From Candidatus Sulfotelmatobacter sp. (GTDB lineage Bacteria; Acidobacteriota; Terriglobia; Terriglobales; Acidobacteriaceae): a DNA stretch of 34,613 bases. The stretch spans positions 1 through 34,613 of the forward strand of contig JASHQK010000061.1 of assembly GCA_030039195.1 (NCBI GenBank), in the 5' to 3' direction. Shown here piece after piece: positions 25,699 through 32,355 of this stretch. Under the pieces are notes generated by a model. It did no database searches, was not told the origin of the DNA, and saw only the letters and a list, made by a program, of their open reading frames with translations. Every line of letters starts with the position of its first letter. Position 1 is the stretch's first letter. The position numbers and the translations under genes were made by a program.

Positions 25699-25970
25699 GC
25701 GACCCTCCTTTTTCAAAACCAAAAGTCCGCAGAAGAGCGACGCGTCCTGAGCTAGGACAAAAGTGGCAGGAAAACCTTACCATTCTAGCGCGTCCGCTGC
25801 ATCATTGGCGTGCTAAACCAAATCACAAACCGGCGACTAGCGCACCGTTCTTTCCAGCTCCCAGGATTCTGCATGTCTACGCTCAGCGTGCCCTCAGAAG
25901 AGACTGGGGGATGGTTCGTGCACAACCGTAATCTCGTCCACGTGGCTTTTTCGCATCAGAATTAAGACCA

Positions 25971-26465
25971 ATGGGGTCGTGGCTGAAATCCGTCGTGGCA
26001 GCGTCATTGTGCGGCCTTGTTTTGTCGGCCTGCGGCTTGCAGGCGACAGCGGTCGCGTCCGCCAAGTCCGGGTCGCGGGCACCCGGAACACATTCTCGAA
26101 CTGGGCACCTGCTTACGCCGGACGATGGGATGGCAGTGATCTCTGCGGCGCTCGATACGCCACGACACTTCGGCTCAAACCGTGACTGTTCACACCTCGT
26201 GCATGCGATTTACGAGCGTGCTGGTTTTCCTTACGTATACGCGAGCGCCGACGATCTCTACGACGGTGTGGAAAGTTTCCGCCGAGTCGCTCACCCGCAG
26301 ACTGGCGATTTGATTGTCTGGCAGGGACATGTGGGGATCGTGGTGAGACCATCACGGCACGTGTTTTTCAGTTTCCTGAGCAGGGGGCCCGGAACGGACG
26401 ACTACCGATCCGCGTACTGGGCCGGGCGAGGGGAAGCCCGCTTCTATCGTTACATTAAGAAATGA
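25971..26465 (+). CDS. NlpC/P60-family lipoprotein
   Basis: A 164-residue exported peptidoglycan hydrolase candidate. The signal ends in the lipobox LSAC, with Cys21 as lipid site, and an unstructured linker follows (to about residue 45). The catalytic domain has NRDCSHLVHAIYERAGFPYV with Cys73 as nucleophile. It continues with TGDLIVWQGHVGIVV, where His120 is the expected catalytic base, and ends near FYRYIKK. The D-C-S-x-L and G-D-L-I...G-H-V-G-I-V motifs are those of NlpC/P60 (CHAP-like) cysteine peptidases, which cut peptide stems of the cell wall. The domain is short (about 115 residues). No strong ribosome binding site precedes ATG 25971. Its gene is convergent with the GH127-like gene. 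Confidence 0.85.
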   Translation: MGSWLKSVVAASLCGLVLSACGLQATAVASAKSGSRAPGTHSRTGHLLTPDDGMAVISAALDTPRHFGSNRDCSHLVHAIYERAGFPYVYASADDLYDGVESFRRVAHPQTGDLIVWQGHVGIVVRPSRHVFFSFLSRGPGTDDYRSAYWAGRGEARFYRYIKK

Positions 26466-26615
26466 TATTTGCGCCACGTTCTCGTTGATCGATTGTGTCT
26501 CGGTCGGTGTTGACCGCATAGGGCCCAACTTCGTCTGACGAGTATATTCAGCGCACATGATTCCCCTTTTTACCTAACTTTGGTTTCCGGACTGCAGACA
26601 AGAATCTCACGGCTG

Positions 26616-26633
26616 TCAAACCGCGTGGTTTGA
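26616..26633. terminator. Bidirectional terminator-like hairpin
   Basis: TCAAACC-GCGT-GGTTTGA is a perfect 7-bp stem with a 4-nt loop, followed on the plus strand by TAATTTC. It lies 7 nt beyond the stop codon of the minus-strand GH127-like gene and 150 nt after the NlpC/P60 gene, between two convergent genes. Confidence 0.5.
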
Positions 26634-26640
26634 TAATTTC

Positions 26641-28473
26641 TCAGGTTAAGTTGAGATACGTCGAGTATTGTTCGTCGGTTATTTCAGTAAAGGGCAGCAA
26701 CTTAATCGTGCTTCCAGATGCAAGTAAGTGCCAGGCAGTTTTGCCTACTCGTGTTGCAGCCAGCAGCTCCGTCCGATTCAGCGGTACCTGGTTGTCTGTG
26801 ATGGCGAAGAGGACAAGTGGGCCATAGAGCAGCGCCGCGATCTGTTGGTGATCGCCGTCGATCGGTTCGAGTCGCAGGGCCATGGGTAGATCGAGTTCAA
26901 TGTGATCGCCATTTTCCCATTTCCGTTCGATCGCAGCAAAAGTTCCTGGAGCCGGCTGAGTCCGCAGACGGCGTCCGTTGATCGAGATTGAGGGAGCATG
27001 AGCCCACGCCGGAATTCGCAATCGAACGGCGAATTTCACCGGCTTTGATGTTTTCAGTTCAAAGCTAACGACCTCGTCGAATGGATAATCGCCTTTCTGT
27101 AAGAAGCAGATGTCGGCTCCATCATCTTTCCATCTGACCGACGAGGGTACGTAAAGATTTACCCATAGCCCTTTTTCATCGCGGAAATAGGTGCTAATGC
27201 GGTAATCTGTGGCAACCTGCGGCAGGGTTCCCGAACAGCAAGCCCAGTGCTGCGTGTCCCGGTATGCCTTGCGTCCATTGAAGTTGTAATCGGAGTAGTA
27301 GAAGGTTCGGCCGTCGGGCATCAGCGGTTTGGCGCCAAGAACGGTGTTGTACATAACGCGTTCCATGCTATCTCCGTAGCCGGAATCGCGCGTGACGCGC
27401 AGCAGGTAGCGGGTCAACTTGAAATGCGCGTATGAGCCGCAGGGAGTCTCGAAGCTGGCATGCGTCTGAGAAAGGCTCCGGTAAAGATCGGGACTGCCGG
27501 GAGCACGAAGTTGCTCGTCGGGTCCCCATCCTCCTGTTGCGAAGCTTTGGTTCGACAGCATTTCAAAACCGTTTCTGGCAGCGCGAAAGTGTTTCTCGCT
27601 GCCGAGCGTCAGATATGCCTGCATCGCCGAACTGAGGGAATTGATGTAGCTGTAGGCGTGGCGACCGGCCAAAACATTTTGGCCCGCGGAGAGCGGATCG
27701 TAGTAGTCATCATCGAGATATTGTTGACCAATTTTGCGATATCTCTCGCCAGCTCCGAGTTGATAGGCGAGAAAGAGATTTTCTGAAATGGTGTACGACT
27801 CGTCCCAAGTCCAGCTTTCGTCCTTGTTCGCACGCCACGATGTGTCGTGTTCTACTGCGTGCGAGGGGAAATGCGGCAAAGCGACATCGGTGGTGCGATC
27901 GAGAATCGAGAAAGCATCCGGATCACCAACATGTTTGTGGGAATCGAGCAGGCCGCAGACGAGTTTGTCATAACAATACGTGGGAAAGCGGTTCTTCTCG
28001 TAGTATTCTCCGGAAATCGTCGCCGCGTAGAGCCGATTCAGTCGCAGAACTTTTTCTCGAATCGCGTCGTCTTTGCGAATCGCATACATGCGCGAGAGGG
28101 CAGAGACCCATTGGCCGAAGGTCGCGGAGGGGGCGAAACCATCCCCGCCCTTGCGGAAGTCAAAATCCGGATTGTAGGTGTACCAGCCTCCCAGATCGTC
28201 ACCCGGAGCAAGCTGACCGCTCATCTGGCGGAACGGCTTGAGCAGACTGTCTTCGTTCAGGCCCATAAGAACGGCACGGGTCTCTTCCAGTTGTTTTTCG
28301 TGCAGTTCGCTGAAAAGTGTGACCTGGCCGTAGTCAAATTGGTCGAGTGGCTTCGCAATGCCGGCGTGCCCTTTCCCGAACAGCCAATGAGTCGCAACTA
28401 AGCTGCCCGCAGCGATGGTGAAGACTGAACGTACGAAGTCTCTACGGGAACTCGCGGCCATGGGAAACATCAT
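26641..28473 (-). CDS. Tat-exported GH127-like (DUF1680) glycosidase
   Basis: A 610-residue protein. The Tat signal is SSRRDFVRSVFTIAAGSLVA (Arg10-Arg11). The mature part has the (alpha/alpha)6 plan of GH127/DUF1680 beta-L-arabinofuranosidases: GGWYTYNPDFDF, FPTYCYDKLVCGLLDSHKH, GGWGPDEQ (Glu320), SFETPCGSYAHFKLTRYLL (Glu342, Cys345), HWACCSGTLPQVATDY (Cys412-Cys413), then C-terminal beta domains with RLRIPAWAH and LLYGPLVLFA. In HypBA1 the zinc site and nucleophile are formed by Glu338, Cys340, Cys417 and Cys418, so the residues are retained but Glu and the first Cys are one residue further apart. It probably removes arabinofuranosyl or related sugars outside the cytoplasm. GAGGTG precedes a double ATG (28473 and 28470). 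Divergent from the TPR module. Confidence 0.85.
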   Translation of the reverse strand: MMFPMAASSRRDFVRSVFTIAAGSLVATHWLFGKGHAGIAKPLDQFDYGQVTLFSELHEKQLEETRAVLMGLNEDSLLKPFRQMSGQLAPGDDLGGWYTYNPDFDFRKGGDGFAPSATFGQWVSALSRMYAIRKDDAIREKVLRLNRLYAATISGEYYEKNRFPTYCYDKLVCGLLDSHKHVGDPDAFSILDRTTDVALPHFPSHAVEHDTSWRANKDESWTWDESYTISENLFLAYQLGAGERYRKIGQQYLDDDYYDPLSAGQNVLAGRHAYSYINSLSSAMQAYLTLGSEKHFRAARNGFEMLSNQSFATGGWGPDEQLRAPGSPDLYRSLSQTHASFETPCGSYAHFKLTRYLLRVTRDSGYGDSMERVMYNTVLGAKPLMPDGRTFYYSDYNFNGRKAYRDTQHWACCSGTLPQVATDYRISTYFRDEKGLWVNLYVPSSVRWKDDGADICFLQKGDYPFDEVVSFELKTSKPVKFAVRLRIPAWAHAPSISINGRRLRTQPAPGTFAAIERKWENGDHIELDLPMALRLEPIDGDHQQIAALLYGPLVLFAITDNQVPLNRTELLAATRVGKTAWHLLASGSTIKLLPFTEITDEQYSTYLNLT

Positions 28474-28495
28474 TTCACCTCGGCAAGCTGCCGCT

Positions 28496-28507
28496 ACAAT
28501 CGATTGT
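28496..28507. promoter_or_regulatory. Perfect 12-bp palindrome at the GH127 gene start
   Basis: ACAATCGATTGT is its own reverse complement and covers the predicted transcription start of the minus-strand GH127-like gene. It is a candidate operator. Confidence 0.4.
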
Positions 28508-28510
28508 GAA

Positions 28511-28540
28511 AATATACGTCCGGTTCGCCATACCTGTCAC
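28511..28540 (-). promoter_or_regulatory. Predicted promoter of the GH127-like gene
   Basis: On the minus strand GTGACA (28535-28540) and TATATT (28511-28516) are 18 bp apart; five of six bases match TTGACA and five match TATAAT. Transcription would start near 28504, inside the palindrome just downstream. Confidence 0.5.
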
Positions 28541-28547
28541 ATCAACG

Positions 28548-28577
28548 GTGACCCGTCCTCGAGATAGGCCATATAAT
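28548..28577 (+). promoter_or_regulatory. Predicted promoter of the 62-residue/TPR pair
   Basis: GTGACC (28548-28553) and a perfect TATAAT (28572-28577) are 18 bp apart. Transcription would begin at about 28584-28586, that is at or beside the ATG of the next gene, so the message is probably leaderless. Confidence 0.5.
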
Positions 28578-28585
28578 CAACCCCA

Positions 28586-28774
28586 ATGAATCGAATGCTT
28601 CGTAGTATTGCGGTAGCAGCGCCTCTGTTGTTGGCCACGTTGTCATTTTCCCAGACTGTAGACAACAAGCAGGCGAGCTTTTCGGCCCACATTCAAAAGG
28701 CGCAGGAATATCTCGCGCAGAAACGTGCCGATCTGGCCATTCCGGAGCTCCAGGCCGCTGAGGTTCACAGTTGA
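28586..28774 (+). CDS. 62-residue exported peptide resembling a truncated TPR protein start
   Basis: A signal peptide (MLRSIAVAAPLLLATLSFSQ) is followed by one helical hairpin-like unit, FSAHIQKAQEYLAQKRADLA then IPELQAAE, and an abrupt VHS-stop. By recall, this is how longer acidobacterial TPR proteins begin (KAQEYL-x-QKR-x-DLAIPELQAA followed by LDPNN and many repeats), so the gene may be a remnant of one. There is no Shine-Dalgarno site; instead a perfect TATAAT lies 8 bp before the ATG, which fits leaderless translation. Its stop codon overlaps the TTG start of the next gene, so even if its product is useless, translating it may drive the TPR protein. Confidence 0.55.
   Translation: MNRMLRSIAVAAPLLLATLSFSQTVDNKQASFSAHIQKAQEYLAQKRADLAIPELQAAEVHS
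28760..28774 (+). promoter_or_regulatory. GAGG-N7-TTGA coupling junction
   Basis: GAGG at 28760-28763, seven bases, then TTG 28771-28773 as start, overlapped by the TGA stop (28772-28774) of the upstream reading frame. This decides the start of the TPR gene: no ATG occurs in frame before its hydrophobic signal segment. The same geometry recurs at 34441-34455. Confidence 0.6.
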
Positions 28775-30423
28775 CAGCCGCATCGCAACAATTCCTGGCG
28801 GCAGCTGTGCTCGCGTTAATTATCTTGCGAGTACCTGCAGTTTTCTCTCAAAGCTCGCCGCCGACGGCCGATCCAACTGTCATGCGGCAGTTGCACCAGG
28901 CGATCAACCTAGCCGATCAAGGGGACCAACAGGGAGCAATGAGACTTACGCTGCAGTTGCTTGAGCGCAATCCGAAATTTGTGCCGGCAATTAAGTTGAA
29001 GGGCGCTTTGCTGGAGGAAGCAGGACAGAGATCCGAGGCAGCGGCAGCGTTTGCAGAAGGCTTGAGGCTCGCGCCCAATGATCCCGATCTGCTGTTGAAG
29101 ACGGGAATTTACAAGTTGGCTGCGGGCAAGCGAGATGAGGCGATCGAATTGTTAGGGCAATGCGCGAAGATTGTTCCGGGTGACGGAGACGCGCAATTTT
29201 ATCTGGCGCAAGCGTACCACTTGAATGGAGAGGACGAACTGGCTTTGTCCGCCATCAAGAAAAGCCTCAAGGCTGAGCCTGACAATCCGTCTGTCTGGCA
29301 AAAGTACGGTGAGCTTCTTTGCAGCACGGGAGACTGCGCAGGGGGTCTCCCCTGGCTTTTGAAAGCTCAACACGCGGATGCGTCACTGCCGCGGCTTGAT
29401 TTCGATCTGGCCGCAACCGCTTACAAGATGATGGACCTGACGGGCGCGGTGCAATTCGCTGCGCGGGCGGTCGAAGCACAACCCAGTGATGTGAATGCAT
29501 GGCAGTTGTTGGCTACGGTCGATGTGAAGCTTGCTCACTGGCAGGAAGCACAGACCGCCTTTGAACATGTCCTTGCAATGAAAAGCGCCGATGTCGATGC
29601 CATGCTGGGGCTCGGGCAATGCGAAGTCGAACTGAAGAATTACGAAAAGGGGGTTGCCACACTTGAAGCCGTCTTACGGCTGGATCCCACCCGGCTGCTG
29701 GCACATTTCTATTTGTCACGCGCGTTTGCCGGCCTTGGCTGGACCGCCGAGGCTCAGCATGAGGCGGCTCTTCATCAGCTAATGATGGAGCAGGCGACAT
29801 TCGTTCGAACGGTTTCCAGCGATGAACGTGAGAGCTCAATCAAAGGTCAGGCTCAGAAGTTGCTAAGTGCGCATCGCGAAGCAGATGCGTTGCAGTTGTA
29901 TCAGCAGCATTTCAAGGGAACGTCTGCCAGTTCCGCCGATGCGTATGTATTCATTGGCAAACTCTATCTATTCATGGGAAGAACCGACGATGGGCTACGC
30001 TGCCTTCGTCATGCGCTGAAGATTCAGCCCACGGTCCGCGGCGCGCATACCTATGAAGGAATTCTGGCGCTCAAGCTGGGCGACCTGAATGGAGCTGAAA
30101 AGGAATTTCAGGCGGAACTGGCGAACGACCCGAATTATCAGGTGGCGATTGCCGAACTGGGCGAAGTCCGTTATCACCAGCAGAGGTGGTCGGAAGCAGC
30201 GGATCTGCTGTCAAAATCGAAAACGATGACTCCGGAATTGCTTTACATGCTCTGCGATGCTGACTTCCATTTAGGCAGAGTGAACGATGCCGACCTGAAT
30301 GCAGAAGCAATGGCAGCCTATGCGCGAAGCAACCCGCAACTGATGGAAGGGCTTTACGACCTTCTGAATCGGAATGGTCAAGCTGACCTCGTCAAGAGAC
30401 TGCAACAGAATCTCGCGGACTGA
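28771..30423 (+). CDS. Exported tetratricopeptide repeat protein
   Basis: A 550-residue protein starting at TTG 28771. A signal peptide (FLAAAVLALIILRVPAVFSQ) is followed by about eleven TPR-like helical pairs from about residue 40 to the end. Clear repeats include AIKLKGALLEEAGQRSEAA, AQFYLAQAYHLNGEDELAL, VWQKYGELLCSTGDCAGGL and AYVFIGKLYLFMGRTDDGL. A non-repeat break lies near residues 330-385. TPR arrays bind other proteins, so it is probably a periplasmic or outer-membrane-associated scaffold. Its signal peptide follows another in the overlapping upstream frame, so two exported products would come from one message. The gene ends 2 bp before the convergent CRTAC1 gene; TPR and CRTAC1 genes are often neighbours in Acidobacteriota by recall, which suggests a shared role. 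Confidence 0.85.
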   Translation: MTAASQQFLAAAVLALIILRVPAVFSQSSPPTADPTVMRQLHQAINLADQGDQQGAMRLTLQLLERNPKFVPAIKLKGALLEEAGQRSEAAAAFAEGLRLAPNDPDLLLKTGIYKLAAGKRDEAIELLGQCAKIVPGDGDAQFYLAQAYHLNGEDELALSAIKKSLKAEPDNPSVWQKYGELLCSTGDCAGGLPWLLKAQHADASLPRLDFDLAATAYKMMDLTGAVQFAARAVEAQPSDVNAWQLLATVDVKLAHWQEAQTAFEHVLAMKSADVDAMLGLGQCEVELKNYEKGVATLEAVLRLDPTRLLAHFYLSRAFAGLGWTAEAQHEAALHQLMMEQATFVRTVSSDERESSIKGQAQKLLSAHREADALQLYQQHFKGTSASSADAYVFIGKLYLFMGRTDDGLRCLRHALKIQPTVRGAHTYEGILALKLGDLNGAEKEFQAELANDPNYQVAIAELGEVRYHQQRWSEAADLLSKSKTMTPELLYMLCDADFHLGRVNDADLNAEAMAAYARSNPQLMEGLYDLLNRNGQADLVKRLQQNLAD

Positions 30424-30425
30424 CA

Positions 30426-32168
30426 TTATTGCGCGGTTTCGGTGACGGTCAGAATCTGATCTGCTTTGACATTCTTTAAGACTTGCTTGATTCCGCTCGG
30501 CCAGGTGAGTTCAATCGAGTCGATCACATTGGCGGATCCCAAGCCGAAGTGCACACGCTTGTCACTGGAAGAGTTGTAACTGAGGGCGGTGGTGGCGTGG
30601 TTGTGCTGCATTCCCAATGAAGTTGTAATCTTCACCTTTGTTCCGAGTCCGTCGCGGTTGGATTTTGTGCCCACCAACTTGAGGATGATCCAGTGATTCT
30701 TGTTTTCAGAGCGATTCATCCAGATTTCCGGGGGGCCATTGAGCACGGTTACAACGGCATCGATTTTTCCATCGTTGTTTAAATCGCCGAACGCAGCGCC
30801 GCGATGAGGCGCCGGAACCTGGAAGGAAGCGCCGCCCCTTGCGCTCACGTCTTCGAACCTGAGATTTCCTTGGTTGCGAAACACACGATTCGGGAGGGCG
30901 AAGGGTCGGTGCGCCAACTCCATGGAATTGTCGAGAATATCAGAGTTTGCAGTGAACAGATCTTTGTTCCCGTCATTGTCGAAATCGAAGACGCCAACCC
31001 CCCAGGCGGTAGAGCGACTGGTTAGCGCCGCTAGTCCGGCGGCGCTGGTGTAATCCTGGAATTGACCTCCGCCAAGATTCTTGTAGAGAGGGAATCCCTC
31101 TCCGAACATTGCGGTCTCAAAAATATCCGGTCGCCCATCGTTGTCGATATCGCGAAAGTCAGCCCCCATACCGGCGATAGCATTGCCGAAGGCGTTGTAG
31201 GAGACGCCTGCTGACAGAGCAACATTCGTGAAAGTCCCGTTTCCATCGTTATGGAGAAGATAGTTCTCGTAGGTGTCATTCGAGACAAAGATGTCTGTGT
31301 ATCCGTCGTTGTCATAATCAGCAAATGCCAGGCCCATACCTTTGCCGACGTACTGAGAGATGTGGGATTGTTCTGAAACATCGGTAAAAGTGCCGTCGCC
31401 ATTGTTGCGATAGAGAATGTTCGGCGTTCCAAGAAAGTCCACGGGCGAGCAATAGGCAGGATGTCCTTGTTGCACGCAGGCGGTCGCGGTGCGGAGACTG
31501 TAGTTGAGATAGTTGACGACAAAAAGGTCCAAGCGCCCGTCGTTGTTGTAATCGAACCAGCCTGCCGTCACCGACCAGGCCTTGCCTAACTTGGGGATCG
31601 TGCCACTCACTCCAGCCTTTGCAGTCACGTCTGTGAATGTGCCATCGCCGTTGTTGTGAAAGAGTTGGTTCCGATTGAAGCCCGTGATGTAAAGATCGAC
31701 GAAACCGTCATTGTCGTAGTCCCCGGCGGCAACTCCCATGGAATAGCCGATGCCCTCAAGGCCCGCTTTCTCAGTTACATCGGTGAAAGTGCCGTCTCCG
31801 TTGTTGCGGAACAGACGATTCCAATACCTGGAGTCAGTCTTTTCCAAGGAAGGGATGGCGGCTCCGTTGGTAAAGAAAATATCGAGCAAGCCATCGTTGT
31901 TGTAGTCGAACAGCGCGACTCCGCCCGTCATCGTTTCTATCGTGTACCGCTTCGGACTCACGCTGTTTCTCAGCACAAACTTGATTCTGGAGGTCGGTGT
32001 GACATTCTCGAACTGGATCGGCGAGATCGATGAAACATGCTTCTTGGAGAGTTGACCTCCGGTTTGAGAGGGACGCGCTGGAATCCACAATAGGAAGGCT
32101 GGCAGTCCTATGAGGAGCACCCGAACTGCGAATCGTCTAAATTTGCATTTTTCCTGACTGCGCGTCAT
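30426..32168 (-). CDS. CRTAC1-family protein: FG-GAP/VCBS repeats with ASPIC/UnbV domain
   Basis: A 580-residue exported protein. The N-terminus has basic residues and a hydrophobic signal (AVRVLLIGLPAFLLWIPA). Seven calcium-binding D-x-[DN]-x-DG-x-x-D motifs mark FG-GAP repeats: DYNNDGLLD, DYDNDGFVD, DYNNDGRLD, DYDNDGYTD, DIDNDGRPD, DFDNDGNKD and DLNNDGKID. Between them recurs NNGDGTFTDVT. Together they should form a beta propeller. The last 90 residues are an ASPIC/UnbV domain (NHWIILKLVGTKSNRDGLG, VHFGLG, ELTWPSG). Family members are secreted or surface proteins thought to bind calcium and other proteins or glycans. No good ribosome binding site precedes ATG 32168. Convergent with the TPR gene with a gap of 2 bp. 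Confidence 0.93.
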   Translation of the reverse strand: MTRSQEKCKFRRFAVRVLLIGLPAFLLWIPARPSQTGGQLSKKHVSSISPIQFENVTPTSRIKFVLRNSVSPKRYTIETMTGGVALFDYNNDGLLDIFFTNGAAIPSLEKTDSRYWNRLFRNNGDGTFTDVTEKAGLEGIGYSMGVAAGDYDNDGFVDLYITGFNRNQLFHNNGDGTFTDVTAKAGVSGTIPKLGKAWSVTAGWFDYNNDGRLDLFVVNYLNYSLRTATACVQQGHPAYCSPVDFLGTPNILYRNNGDGTFTDVSEQSHISQYVGKGMGLAFADYDNDGYTDIFVSNDTYENYLLHNDGNGTFTNVALSAGVSYNAFGNAIAGMGADFRDIDNDGRPDIFETAMFGEGFPLYKNLGGGQFQDYTSAAGLAALTSRSTAWGVGVFDFDNDGNKDLFTANSDILDNSMELAHRPFALPNRVFRNQGNLRFEDVSARGGASFQVPAPHRGAAFGDLNNDGKIDAVVTVLNGPPEIWMNRSENKNHWIILKLVGTKSNRDGLGTKVKITTSLGMQHNHATTALSYNSSSDKRVHFGLGSANVIDSIELTWPSGIKQVLKNVKADQILTVTETAQ

Positions 32169-32355
32169 GCGGGAGACTGCGGTCGAGATCGCTCTATGCG
32201 TTCGCGATTCGTATTATGCAATGCATTGAACCTGAGCATACCAGAATGCCAAAAGTGAGTTCTGTCCGGCGACTGCTGACGATGTCGATGCGGCAAGAAC
32301 GTGGCTGGTTAGCCTTTCATTCGTGCCGCATTTTCGGATAGGCTAGGTCGTCGTC

